DNA of 64,000 nt from Todiramphus chloris collaris (taxonomy: Eukaryota; Chordata; Aves; Coraciiformes; Alcedinidae), in contig JANVCC010000071.1 in NCBI GenBank assembly GCA_025345505.1, forward strand, positions 3,906,525 through 3,970,524, written 5' to 3'. The notes beneath the pieces were generated by a model. It had not been told where the DNA came from and made no database searches. It saw only the letters and a list, made by a program, of their open reading frames with translations. The first letter of the stretch is position 1. The number at the start of each line of letters is the position of its first letter. This document shows, piece by piece, positions 54,801 to 63,093 of the stretch. Made by a program: the position numbers and the translations under genes.

Positions 54801-57800
54801 TCCATCCTCAGCAGGGAATCATCTCTGTTAGCTCAGCCTGTCTCCTTCCCTGCCCCAGCTCCAGCAGTGTCAGTCCGAGGTGTTACCTCCATTCACAGAG
54901 AACTGCAGAAATCGTAGGAAGGCAGGAAGATAAGCAATTACCATATGCTGTTGGCTGATATTTTCCTGTGGTAGTTTCTTCTTCCTAGATTTTGTCCAGG
55001 GTTGAAACTGTGACTGAACCAAGCTACTTAAATGGCATCTTCAAGCAGTTGGAATTTGAGCCCAGAAAAAGGCTCTCTGCTCTGTAGGAAGACTTGAAAC
55101 ACCATCTGTTGGCTTGTCAGGCATGGGATTTAAACAGCCCCCAATTCTCTTTTCCAGGAAACTCTGTCAGCCCCAGAACAGCAGTGGGTTTCAAGGAGAA
55201 GCACCTTCCCTGAGTCCACCGAAGGACAATGTGAACTCCAGCTCTCCTCCTCAGGTGGGTAATCCCTTGCCAGGGGGGTTGGAGGGTTCCGTCTGCTCCC
55301 GGTGGTGTTGGGTGCTGGTGGTAGGTTCAGGCTGAGCTGTTGAGCCTGTCCACACGCTGTCATCACCTGCTGGAGGCTCTGAGGTCAGCGTTGTTGGCCT
55401 GTGGGGTTTTGGGTTTGTGTGTGCGTGTTGGGTTTTTTCCTTCCTTTCTTTCTCTGTTTTATTAGATTATGAGTTTAATTCTGGGTTCCCTCAGCTTCTG
55501 TGTCTCCTCTGGATGTAGTTTGGTGATGGCCTGTGGGGAAGATCTCTGACAGTGTGTCTCAGGTTTTCTTTTTCCACAGTGCCTACCATGCCTCTTGGAG
55601 CTCATGGGAGGAGGAATTTGTGTTTTGCTCATTACTAATAATTGACTAGAATCAAGGAGTAATAAGTAGCTTCCAAACACAGTTGAGTTATTAAAAAAAC
55701 TTGACCTTTTGCAACCTAATTGCTGTGACAGATCAGGGACAGGTTGGTCTGCTCTTTGATTTGTTGAGATGCTAGTGAATAGAGCTGTGAAAAATACCTT
55801 TTGACTTGGGTTTTTCTTTTTCCATGATAATAAACTGCAAAGGAGCTGTGTTTGCCTGCATGTTAAGCAGAGTCTGTCCCCACTTCTCTCAGCAAATGCC
55901 TTAGTGCAGGCATTTCTTGCTAGCGTTGTGAAATGCCAGCTTCCCTTCTCTGCTGTGGGTCAGCCCAGACAAGTTGAGTGTTTATTCTCCTCCTGCCAAT
56001 GGAATGTGTAATGCCTACTTGTCTGGACAGACGCACTGAGGATTAGTGGCAAAGAATATTAGCAGGTAAAGAAATTATGTGCTTTCTGGCAGTGAGAGGG
56101 AGGCAGTTCTCTGTTGAGAACAAGAACTGTGTAACTTGTTTGCCAGGTAGCTAAATGCGAAACGCTCTCCTGCTCTGCTGTGGGCATGTTCCTGGTGAAT
56201 AAAGAACAATCCCCTTCCTTTGAGTCAGCTTGGAAAGACACAGTTCTGCTAAGACTGTGCCTTGTGGTGTTCTTCATCTGTTTCTGACATGACCTAGGTT
56301 GAAAAAGCATCTCGTTTCTGGCTGTACATGTTTTGAAAGACACAAAGGTCTGTGAGGGGGGTGTTTCTGGTCTGTTTGAGATGACCCAGTTGAAGCTTTG
56401 GGTGGTTGATTGGTTTGGATTTAGAAAAGGTGAGTGAAGGTGGAATAGGAATCTTTCCAGCAGTGCTGCTAACGTGGTTTGTGTCAGGCAGCAAACCACA
56501 GACAGCTTTTTATTGTAAGCAGTCATCTTTTTGATACTTCCTATCTGCAGTTTCTCTTCAGAGAAGGGACACGTTCTGATGGTCCCAGTCCCAGCAGAGG
56601 ACTGGGATTTGCTAGGCTGGAATGCAGAGTGTTTTGGGAAAGTTCAGTTGTGGAATGAAGGCAAAGGAAAAGATTGGTCTGGTAATTCTCAGGAAGCAAG
56701 CATGGCAGAGCATATACCAAAGAGGTGAAGCTGGTTATTGTTGGCTTCAGAAGAAGGATGGTGAAAGGTGACAGTTCTTGGCTCTGGTGCCTCTTCTGAG
56801 AGCTGCAGCTGGAGTGCCTGGCCCCTGGTCTGGGGAGATGGACGCTGCTCGTGCTCTGTGGGGAAGGCAGCTGGGGATGTTGCAGAGCCGGTTGGACGTG
56901 CTGTCCTTGCCCCTTGAGCTTGGTGACAGGAGGAGCAGCTCCTCATCAGAATTACCCTGACAGGTGGGAAGGATACAGGCTGCTGAGAGTGTCCTTAAGA
57001 TCTCTAGAGCTACCAAAGTTCCAGTGAGAACTGGGTGGGAAGAGGAGCAAATGGGTGGCTCCTTGACAAAGCAGCTGTGATGGGACAAAGTTTATGGTTG
57101 CAAATACATAGCAGTGCTGCCTGAGATGTAAAGAAAGTAGTCATATAGATCAGAGAAATAGCCAGAATTGTCACTTGTTTACCTCTGGGCACAAAATCTT
57201 TCCTGAGGGCTGGCCAAGGTCATTTTGGCTGGATTGAGCCTGACAGCCATAGCTCTGACTCTGCCTTGAGCTCTTCTGTCTTCTGACTTCTTCTGGGCTC
57301 TTCCACGGTGTAGCTTCCCTGGGCCATCACACTCTGTAGGCAACTGCTTACTGGGAAGTGTGGGCATATGGAGTTTCTCCAAGCCCTGCCACTTCCAGCC
57401 CAGGTAGGACTGATGGAGCCAGTTGGGAACCACTTCTCTCTACAATTCTTATTAAAAAAAAAAACAAAGGGTCACATTGGCCTGAGTGATGTGGCTTCTA
57501 AAACTGCTCCACATATCCTCTTTTGCCTTAAATTCTGGGAGTGGTTGACACTTTCTCATCTCTTCTGGGAAATGCCTTTTTCTTGAGAAGAGGAAGGAGT
57601 TGTATTGCAAGGGTACAGGTGTTGAGCGCAGAGTTGGTAAACTCAGTTGGGAGTAAAATGCAAAACTTGTGAATCCCTCCCTGCTCCAGAGGTCTGAGCA
57701 CATTGCTCCTTTGCAGGGACCTTGTGGTGCTCTACATGTCATACAACAAGCAGGGTGGATGTTTTTATGGTTGTTTTCATTCTCTGTTGGGTGGCTGGGA

Positions 57801-60800
57801 CAGGGGGAGGATGAAGTACAAGGGTTTACTTCTCAAGAGCTGGGTTTGAGGTTGGGTGGAAGAAGAGCAGGCTGGGTTCCACAGCCTGTGCGCGAGTAGT
57901 GCAGGAGAGGAGAGGAATTCCTGATGTGACCATCACTTGCTGTGAGCTCCCCCCCTGAGCCACGGGCTCCAGGGTGGCTGTTGGGATTGTCGGGAAGTGG
58001 CTCGGGATGGATCAGCTTCTGGAGGTCCTGCAGCCAGTGTCCAGGAACAGCCTCTGAGCTCTCTTCCTGGCAATACTCCCTTGCTCTCTGGTGTTGCACG
58101 ACCACCACCTACTGGTGACAGCGCCCAAAATTCCACCCTTAAGATTTCAAGATGAATGTTTAATTTTATTTCTTTTCTTTTTTTTTTTCCCTTTCCCCTT
58201 TTTCCTCCCCAGAAACGATCCCAGCCTCTGGAGTTTATCGATCCGCTGGCCAACAAAAAGCCCAGGATCTCGCATTTGGCTCACAGAACTCAACCCACTT
58301 TCAACGGGAAACTGAACTCCTCCAACGGGAAGGACGCTCCTGCCCCTGCCCTGCCCCCGGCTCTCCCAGAGTCGGCGAGCTCTTGCTCCAGCCTCCCGGT
58401 GCTGGAGCTGCCCAGGCCTCACGATCCCCTTTCGGATGTCAGCAATGACCTGACTCACAACGGCAGAGACTGTGAGAACCCGGAGCCGGCCGACAGACTG
58501 ACTCACCCCTTGTCAACAGACTGTCCTCAAACGAGCAAGCACAATTGCAGCTCGTACGTAAAATCCAAGAAAAAATCCAAAAAGCACAAAGACAAGGAAA
58601 AGGAGAGGAAGGAGAAGAAGAATGAAGAGAAATGCAAAGAGGAGAAGCAGGACTGTGAAGTAATAAAAAATGCTGACTTAGTTAGCATGCCCCAGGAACA
58701 GGTCACAGGTATGTATGGTCGGAGATCCTCCTGTACGTCTCGTGCTGAGATAATCATAGAATGGTGGGGGTTGGAAGGGACCTAGAAAGATCATCCAGAG
58801 CAGGGTCACCCAGACCAAGTCACACAGGAACAGATCCAGGTGGGTTTTTAACACCTCCAGAGAAGGAGACTCCACAGCCCCCCTGGGCAGCCTGGGCCAG
58901 GCTCTGTCACCCTCACAGTGACAAAGTTTCTCCTTGTGTTTACCCTAAACCTCTTGTGCTCCAACTCGCTCCCATTGCCTCTTGTCCTAACACTGGATGA
59001 CACTGAGCAGAGCCTGGCTCCATCCTCCTGACACTCACCCTTAACATATGGATAGACATTCATGAGGTGCCCCCCAGTCTTCTCCAGGCTAAAGAGCCCC
59101 AGCTCCCTCAGCCTCTCCTCAGCAGGGAGATGCTCCACTCCCTTAATAATCTTGGTGGCCCTGCGCTGGACTCTCTCCAGTAGCTCCCTGTCTTGAGCTG
59201 GGGTGCCCAGAATGGACACAGTATTCCAGGTGGGGCCTCACCAGTGCAGAGCAGAGGGGGAGGAGAAGGTAAGCTAAGATTGATACTGGTTGTGTGCAAT
59301 TTCTGCTCGAAATCTCAAGGAAAGGGGCCGTGTCCGCTCGCAGAGGCCGCGTGCGTAACGAAATAACATCTTTGTCCCCACCTACAAACCAACAAACGTG
59401 CTTCCCCTCAGATGAGGATATCAGGTTTTTCCTGTTTGACCTTTTGTGCTTCTGGAGCTGCCTCAGACAGTGTCGTGTTTCTCCCTGTTAAATTAAAAGC
59501 CATATTAATGTGTGGGGATGAAAAGCAGACACCTAGATCTGTTGGAAAAAGCAGCACCGCTTGATTGCTTACAGCTCTTCTGCTTGCGTGTGGTGGTGTG
59601 ATGACTGCTGCGTTGGGTTCTAACTCTAATGAAAAATTAGTCACAAAAGCTTTTAATATTGGATACAAAAGAAATGTTAGATGAATCTGGTGATAAATGC
59701 TGTCGGAGCAGGATGCAACCAACTCTTTCAGGCTGAGAGTCCTTGTGTCCAGTACTCCTTTGAATCTCTGTCTTTGAGGACTAACACAACCATGAATCTG
59801 TTACCCTTTGAGATGCGGTGAACACATTTTCCATTGAGCCAGTTCTACATATTCTGAAGCTAGAGGGGGAAGATATGTTGGCTTATCCAAGCCATTCCCT
59901 TGCCTGCAGCTTTCCTGTTTTCTGCTAGACCTCCCCAGACCAGCGGGGCTTCCCTCAGCCTCTGGGAATGTTGCCCTTGTTAAATTTCTTTTTGCATCCA
60001 TCTTTTCCTTTGCCCCCATTACTTTCTACCTCCTCCTTTGCAGGAAAGCGATCCAGTTTGGGCTGAAAAAGGACAGTAACTTGAAATGGGAACTGAATTT
60101 GTCAAATTCCTGGAAAGGGAGAGCTTCCCGGGGCACTGTGGTTAACAGGACGTTGGCTCTCTCCTTTCCCACGCTCCCTGTAGCACCTACAGGATGTATT
60201 TTGATGGCTCAGCAGGGATTTTTAGGGACAGCCCATAGTTTTGAGCATTGTGTGGCACTGCAGAGCCACACTGTTTAGATACTGCTGCTTCTTTGATCTT
60301 ACTTTTGTGTTGATCCTGGGGTTTTTTTCCTGTTAATGTTGTTTTCCTTCCCCACGTACTTTTGTTCCTTGAAAGGTAGTGGGTGGATGCCCACGTTCCC
60401 TCTCTAGATGTGTGGTGGTGTATTTTGTACCAGGATACCCTGGAATTCTTTCTTTGTCAAGTGGCTGAGCCTTTACCACCTTTTCTGCTTTGCTTTGAAA
60501 ACAGCTTAAATGACTGGCTTTTTGTTAATTAGGAGGAGTTGGGTTTTGTTCCCGCTGATGTGAGGTAACAAATGTGAGATGGGCTTGGGAATAATCATAA
60601 ACAGGATGCGGTCCATGGCTGCTTGGATCTCGCACGGCCAGCTCTTATCAGATGGGGGATCTTTTCCTTCTGTACCTTGCTTCACATGGACAGCGTGGGC
60701 CTCATCCTGCTCACTTGCTCTGCAGGGAATCATAGAATTGTCAGGGCTGGAAGGGACCTCAAAGCTCATCTGGTTCCAGCCCCCCTGCCATGGGCAGGGA

Positions 60801-63093
60801 CACCTCCCACTAGAGCAGGGTGCTCACAGCCCCAGCCAGCCTGGGCTTCCAAACTTCCCAGGATGGGGCTTCCACCACCTCTCTGGGCAACCTGGGCCAG
60901 TGTCTCCCCACCCTCCTGGGGAAGGAATTCTTCCTCCTGTCCAACCTGAATCCACCCCTCTCCAGTTTGGATCCATCCCCTCCAGTCCTGTCCCTGCCCC
61001 ACAGCCTAACAAGTCCCTCCCCAGCTTTCTTGTAGCCCCTTCAGATACTGGAGGCCACAATAAGGTCTCCCCGGAGCCTTCTCTTCTCCAGCCTGACCAA
61101 CCCCAGCTCTCTCAGCCTGTCCTCACAGCAGAGGTGCTCCAGCCCTCTGAGCATCCTGGTGGCCCTTCTCTGGCCACGTCCCAGCACATCCACAGCCTTC
61201 CTGTGACAGGGGCTCCAGAACTGGACGCAGGGCTCCAGGGGGGTCTCACCAGAGTGGAGCAGAGGGGGAGAATCCCCTCCCCTGACCTGCTGCCCACGCT
61301 GCTCTTGATGCAGCCCAGGACACGATTGGCTTTCTGGGCTGCAAGAGCAACTGATGGCTCACGTTGAGCTTCTCACCCACCAGCACTCCCAGGTCCTTTT
61401 CCTCAGGGCTGCTCTCCAGCCAGTCCCTGCCCAGCCTCTACTGGTGCTTGGGATCGCTCCCACCCAGGAGGAGGACCTTGCATTTGGCCTCATTGAACTT
61501 CATGAGGTTGGCATGGGCCCAGCTCTGCAGCCTGCCCAGGTCCCTCTGGGTGGATCCCTTCCCTCCAGTGTCAGCCCCACATGGCTTGGGGTCATTGGCA
61601 AACTTGCCAAGGGCCCACACAGTGCCCGCCAGCCTTCCTCAGTGCCCGCTCGGGCCTGGAGGCTGCAGGGAAGCAGAGCTCTCCTGGCAAGTTTGGGCAG
61701 GAGAGACCTTCTGGGATCCATTCAGCAGTCAGTAGGTGACACTCACAGGCAAAATAAACTTTCTTTTCTGCTTTTTTTTTCTTTTCCTCCACAATGATCT
61801 TCTGTACCCATGTTCTGCACCTCTCGTGCCCCCTGCCCCTGCCACCTCTCGTGCCTCCTGCTGGTGGTCAGGTAAGGATGGAAACAACTGTTTGCAAACA
61901 TCTGGAGCAGGAATTTGAGACTGGAGTGTTTATAAGGACCCTGTTTGGGTTTTTTCTGCCATTCTTCCATTCTGTATGGGAAAGGCTTTCTGTAGAAGCT
62001 CCGGGATAAATTGATTTTTAAAAGGCTGTTGCTCTTAACGTGCCTGTGTTTATTACCTGGGCATTTCAGGCTCCCTGCAGTTTGACTGGGGTGATAGTTG
62101 CAATGTGGTGGGGTGGGTGAGGCTTGGGGTTCACATGCATCTTTCCTCTGCACCTGGGGAATGTGCAGTCAGGGTGCTCTTTGCTCGGGGTGACAGACTT
62201 GGAAAGAAGAAACACACTTTTACAAAGTGAAGTGAATCCTTTGCACCTTCTCCACTTGCCTCCGAGCTTGCTGCCTTCTCATGGATGACTCTTGGATTAG
62301 GACTTTCAGTGTAATACAGTTTGTGAAACATCCCTTTCCAAACTCTTAGCTGACTGCTTTCTTTATCCAAACTGGTAGTGCCCTGTTTGGTTTGGGTTGA
62401 GGATGGGCTCTGGTTCAGGCTCGTGTTCAGAATCCTGTTCCTTCTGAGATCTTCGGTCTCTTCTCTCCAACTCCTCCGTGTTCTTAGCTGAGCCTTACTT
62501 GACGCATGTTTCTTCAACTTCTCTGAGTGGAGAGCACTTGCATTTGTCTGCAGGGCGGTAGGGCTAGGTGAGGGAGAAGCTCCACATCCCATAAACCTCT
62601 CTGTTGTACCCTCGAGGAGTCTGGAGTATTCATAGTAGGAGTCTGTGTGGTGTAGAGTCAGGAGAAAAGAACGTGCACCTTGCTCGGTGCTCTGTCCTGC
62701 TCATCAGGGCTCAGATTTGCCTTGTGCTTGAGCAGTAGGGATCCCAGTGTTACCCATGCTGCAGGCAGTGTTTATAAACCAGTGACATTCAGGGGGTTGC
62801 TCCTGGCTGTACTGGCTAATGCTGATACTGTTTTGCTGCCAGACAAATATTAGGGAAGCCTTGAAGTTTCAGCCACCTTCTTTTGGATCTGTTGTCAGTT
62901 TAAAGCAAAACAGAAACCTTTAGAATTCTTTAGATAAGCTGTATATTGCTTATGGATTTGAAGTTTAATTGCATAGAGCTTTAAAGTTTTAAGAATGTCT
63001 CTGAACAAGTTTCTCTTTTCTTTCAGGTTTAAATGGAACATGCAATAATTCTAGTGTACCAACATCCACTTCAGAAATGCCAGATTATTTATT
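9734..63093 (+). CDS. ELL: RNA polymerase II elongation factor ELL (exons 1-9; 3' end outside window)
   Basis: Nine coding exons (9734-9868, 38109-38156, 45045-45166, 45457-45620, 48835-49088, 52057-52181, 55158-55254, 58213-58708, 63027-63093) join in phase, giving 1508 nt, or about 502 residues of a protein that is 621 aa in human. The N-terminal ELL domain (about 1-290) is highly conserved ([48 protein letters not shown]). It is followed by [14 protein letters not shown], a Ser/Pro-rich stretch, a Lys-rich block (about 430-465) and [14 protein letters not shown]. Family knowledge: ELL suppresses Pol II pausing in the nucleus as part of the super elongation complex (with AFF4 and P-TEFb) and the little elongation complex, and binds EAF1/2. 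The C-terminal occludin-like domain must be encoded past 64000. The ATG has a strong context (AAGATGG). Exon 5 lacks about seven residues found in human. Identification is firm. Confidence 0.97.
10024..10120 (+). repeat. G-run cluster
   Basis: More than ten runs of four or more G, several of ten or more, lie within 100 bp just after ELL exon 1. This gives strong G-quadruplex potential on the coding strand. Confidence 0.85.
10629..10709. repeat. Facing G-run and C-run tracts
   Basis: A run of 13 G is followed by alternating C and G runs and a C run of about 17. The opposite-strand tracts could pair into a hairpin or form a quadruplex/i-motif. Confidence 0.8.
13099..13150. repeat. T-rich low-complexity tract
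   Basis: Runs of eight to thirteen T interrupted by single or paired G. It could be read as the reverse of A-rich tails, but no retroelement body is adjacent. Confidence 0.8.
17745..17802 (+). mobile_element. CR1 LINE 3' end (+)
   Basis: Matches the sense CR1 3' end: CTGGCAGGGGGCTGGACTC and then the CCCTTCCAACCCCTAGCAT segment. Its terminal ATTCTGTGATT-like tail may resume at about 18015-18029, beyond an opposite-strand CR1. Confidence 0.8.
17803..18014 (-). mobile_element. CR1 LINE fragment (-)
   Basis: Starts with the reverse of the CR1 3' tail (CCATAGAATTGTCAGGGTTG) and runs through the CCCCCTGCCATGGGCAGGGA segment to a 5' truncation at AAATTGTTCCTAA. The same subfamily recurs at 35.0, 47.8 and 60.7 kb. 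Confidence 0.88.
22597..22892 (-). mobile_element. CR1 LINE fragment (-) with internal 34-bp duplication
   Basis: Begins CACAGAATCACTCAGGTTGG. Read on the minus strand it encodes degenerate CR1 ORF2-tail residues such as [21 protein letters not shown] 34-bp segment is tandemly duplicated at 22737-22770 and 22771-22804. It is the same subfamily as the copy at 29.7 kb, which lacks the duplication. Confidence 0.88.
23649..23667. repeat. A19 homopolymer
   Basis: An uninterrupted run of 19 A. No retrocopy body is recognisable next to it. Confidence 0.9.
23969..24185 (-). mobile_element. Old CR1 LINE fragment (-)
   Basis: The GGTTGGAAAAGAC and AAGATCATCAAGTCCAACC motifs and GGGCAGCCTGTTCCAGC identify CR1. 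It is more diverged and AT-richer than the other copies, so probably older. Confidence 0.82.
25738..26436 (-). mobile_element. CR1 LINE fragment (-), about 0.7 kb
   Basis: Extends from GGGTTGGAAGGGACCTCG (reverse of the 3' end) through the 3' UTR into ORF2. The minus strand reads broken reverse-transcriptase-tail peptides such as [20 protein letters not shown] and [17 protein letters not shown]. Frameshifts and stops are present, so it is inactive. Confidence 0.9.
29679..30240 (-). mobile_element. CR1 LINE fragment (-) with open ORF2-tail frame
   Basis: The minus-strand frame 30126-29755 (123 codons) reads as the C-terminal part of CR1 ORF2 ([19 protein letters not shown] region through [16 protein letters not shown]). 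It is 5' truncated and has no intact reverse transcriptase or endonuclease, so it is a dead copy. Confidence 0.9.
30870..31055 (+). repeat. Minisatellite, about six units of 28-34 bp
   Basis: Each unit is a T-rich stretch followed by ACTCAATTGTGTG or a close variant. Unit ends lie near 30899, 30928, 30961, 30989, 31021 and 31055. Unit length varies through the T run. Confidence 0.85.
34025..34295 (+). repeat. G-rich minisatellite interrupted by an assembly gap
   Basis: About five visible units have the form TCTGCT(T/C)(G)AGG, then GTCCTTTTTGGGGG with variable G runs. They lie on both sides of the gap at 34067-34166. The true array length is unknown. Confidence 0.85.
34067..34166. other. Assembly gap (100 N)
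   Basis: Exactly 100 N, the usual placeholder for a gap of unknown length, flanked by G runs of more than ten on each side. ELL intron 1 length is therefore uncertain. Confidence 0.99.
34965..35120 (-). mobile_element. CR1 LINE 3' fragment (-)
   Basis: Begins with the reverse tail (ACCATAGAATTGTCAGGGCT) and ends at the GGGGCTTCCACCA segment. It is a severely 5'-truncated copy of the same subfamily as the 17.8 kb element. Confidence 0.88.
36069..36867 (+). mobile_element. Solo LTR, ERVL-type endogenous retrovirus
   Basis: 799 bp bounded by TGTCCTGGTTTG and CCATGACA. The terminal TGTC/GACA form short inverted repeats. A perfect 5-bp target duplication AGAGG lies at 36064-36068 and 36868-36872. 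There is a TATATA at 36691-36696, then a pyrimidine-rich part and a G run before the 3' end. Family knowledge: 5-bp duplications and the TGTCCTGGTTT start fit avian ERVL LTRs. There is no internal gag-pol or env sequence, so this is a recombined solo LTR. Orientation (+) is inferred from that layout. Confidence 0.85.
37819..37870 (+). mobile_element. CR1 LINE 3'-end remnant (+)
   Basis: TTGGACTAGATGATCTCCAG, then AGGTC, diverged sequence and TTCTGTGA match the sense CR1 terminus. Only about 50 bp is recognisable. Confidence 0.75.
38109..38156 (+). CDS. ELL: ELL coding exon 2
   Basis: A 48-nt phase-0 exon encoding [16 protein letters not shown]; human has DSVSLRPSIRFQGSQG. The acceptor is TTTTGTAG and the donor GGG|GTAAGT. 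Confidence 0.94.
39300..39557 (+). mobile_element. Host CR1 LINE, left part (+)
   Basis: Sense-strand CR1 ORF2 tail. GAGACCTCACCTGGAGTATT through GAGGAGAGGCTGAGAGCCCT reads as the usual [10 protein letters not shown] and [12 protein letters not shown] region, with mutations. It stops at GGTGTCAAG and resumes at 40191. Confidence 0.88.
39558..40190 (-). mobile_element. CR1 LINE inserted in another CR1 (-)
   Basis: A 633-bp minus-strand CR1 runs from its 3' end (CAGAATCCCCGAGGCTGGAA) to a 5' truncation at a segment reading [21 protein letters not shown] flanks it on both sides (39554-39557 and 40191-40194), a candidate target duplication. Removing it restores a continuous plus-strand CR1. Confidence 0.86.
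40191..40480 (+). mobile_element. Host CR1 LINE, right part (+)
   Basis: Continues the element from 39557: CCTGTGACAGGACGAGGGGC, AACATGAGGAAGAACTTCTT, GGCAGGGGGTTGGACTTGAT, and the 3' terminus CCAACCCCTAACATTCTGTG. The full 3' end is present. Confidence 0.9.
42031..42086 (+). repeat. Tandem duplication, about 26-30 bp x2
   Basis: GGTCT(GCC)TTGGG.TGCTTTGC followed by TTTAAAGT occurs twice back to back, with small differences. Confidence 0.85.
43501..44012 (-). mobile_element. CR1 LINE fragment (-), about 0.5 kb
   Basis: Starts GGAATTGTTTAGGTGGGAAG (reverse 3' end) and extends into the ORF2 tail. The minus strand reads [20 protein letters not shown], a typical CR1 segment. 5' truncated and degenerate. 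Confidence 0.88.
45045..45166 (+). CDS. ELL: ELL coding exon 3
   Basis: Encodes [20 protein letters not shown], then [20 protein letters not shown], nearly identical to human. The acceptor is AAACAG|CAC and the donor TCCAG|GTGAGT, phase 2. Confidence 0.97.
45457..45620 (+). CDS. ELL: ELL coding exon 4
   Basis: Encodes [20 protein letters not shown] through [20 protein letters not shown], the most conserved block of the ELL domain. The intron before it is only 290 bp. The donor is GTAG|GTAAGC. Confidence 0.97.
46258..46312 (+). repeat. (GGTT)n-like tract
   Basis: Repeats of GGTTGGTTGGTTTTGGTTGG type followed by a T8 run. Confidence 0.8.
47011..47120 (+). repeat. Tandem repeat of 51-59 bp units containing (TG)n
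   Basis: Two units start CTAAACACGTGTGTGTGT (47011 and 47062) and share CATCTATATGCACACATA-like right halves. Each unit's TG and CA parts can pair with each other. Confidence 0.85.
47770..48047 (+). mobile_element. CR1 LINE 3' fragment (+)
   Basis: Sense CR1: GGATCCAAACTGGAGAGAGG through GTGGTGGAAGCCCCATCCTT to the terminus CCTTCCAACCCTGACGATTC. It is the plus-strand counterpart of the minus copies at 17.8, 35.0 and 60.7 kb. Confidence 0.9.
48835..49088 (+). CDS. ELL: ELL coding exon 5
   Basis: Encodes [40 protein letters not shown] and [20 protein letters not shown]. Human has about seven more residues (a GGSG-containing stretch) between AI and SQRPF. The donor CAG|GTTCGT is weaker than its neighbours but the phase fits. 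Confidence 0.96.
49089..52056 (+). other. ELL: ELL intron 5 (3.0 kb)
   Basis: No transposon is recognised. An unassigned plus-strand open frame of 131 codons lies at 51532-51927. The rest is unique sequence. Confidence 0.7.
52057..52181 (+). CDS. ELL: ELL coding exon 6
   Basis: Encodes [20 protein letters not shown] and [20 protein letters not shown]; human has [19 protein letters not shown]. The acceptor is GTTTCAG|GTGGC and the donor TTCG|GTAATT, phase 2. Confidence 0.96.
52182..55157 (+). other. ELL: ELL intron 6 (3.0 kb)
   Basis: AT-balanced sequence with no recognised transposon. A 20-bp direct repeat (CATCTGGAGCTTGAAAATAC) lies at 52209-52228 and 52257-52276. Confidence 0.7.
55158..55254 (+). 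CDS. ELL: ELL coding exon 7
   Basis: Encodes [20 protein letters not shown], then [13 protein letters not shown]. The start matches human KLCQPQ; the Ser/Pro-rich remainder is diverged. The donor is CTCAG|GTGGGT, phase 0. Confidence 0.93.
55255..58212 (+). other. ELL: ELL intron 7 (3.0 kb)
   Basis: No transposon, RNA gene or other exon is recognised. A strong T/C tract precedes the exon 8 acceptor (about 58165-58210). Confidence 0.7.
58213..58708 (+). CDS. ELL: ELL coding exon 8
   Basis: The largest exon (496 nt). It encodes [20 protein letters not shown], a Ser/Pro-rich middle with [20 protein letters not shown], and a Lys-rich block ([20 protein letters not shown]). Human keeps [11 protein letters not shown], but the following stretch is more Glu/Lys-rich here. 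The block probably acts in nuclear localisation. The donor is ACAG|GTATGT, phase 1. Confidence 0.96.
58752..59268 (-). mobile_element. CR1 LINE fragment (-) next to ELL exon 8
   Basis: Begins TAATCATAGAATGGTGGGGG, 43 bp after the exon 8 donor. The minus strand reads a long CR1 ORF2-tail frame ([20 protein letters not shown], then [10 protein letters not shown]). 5' truncated. Confidence 0.9.
60728..61640 (-). mobile_element. Longest CR1 LINE fragment (-), reaching the RT domain
   Basis: Runs from the reverse 3' tail (AATCATAGAATTGTCAGGGC) into ORF2. The minus-strand frame 61620-61438 reads [20 protein letters not shown] and CKVLLLG, typical of CR1 reverse transcriptase. The catalytic FADD motif appears as FAND. 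Stops and shifts downstream show an inactive copy; the right boundary is approximate. Confidence 0.9.
63027..63093 (+). CDS. ELL: ELL coding exon 9 (last in window)
   Basis: Encodes [20 protein letters not shown], then YL and two bases of the next Leu codon; human reads [23 protein letters not shown]. The acceptor is TTTCAG|GTTTA and the donor TATT|GTAAGT, phase 2. The exons for the occludin-like domain follow beyond the window. Confidence 0.94.

Larger units (their letters stand above)
58709..63026 (+). other. ELL: ELL intron 8 (4.3 kb)
   Basis: Contains two minus-strand CR1 copies (58.75-59.27 and 60.73-61.64 kb). Otherwise unique sequence with no recognised gene. Confidence 0.75.

Noticed and set aside
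60579..61367. A 262-codon plus-strand frame
   Set aside because: Most of it is the antisense of the CR1 copy at 60.73-61.64 kb; similar antisense frames occur over other CR1 copies.
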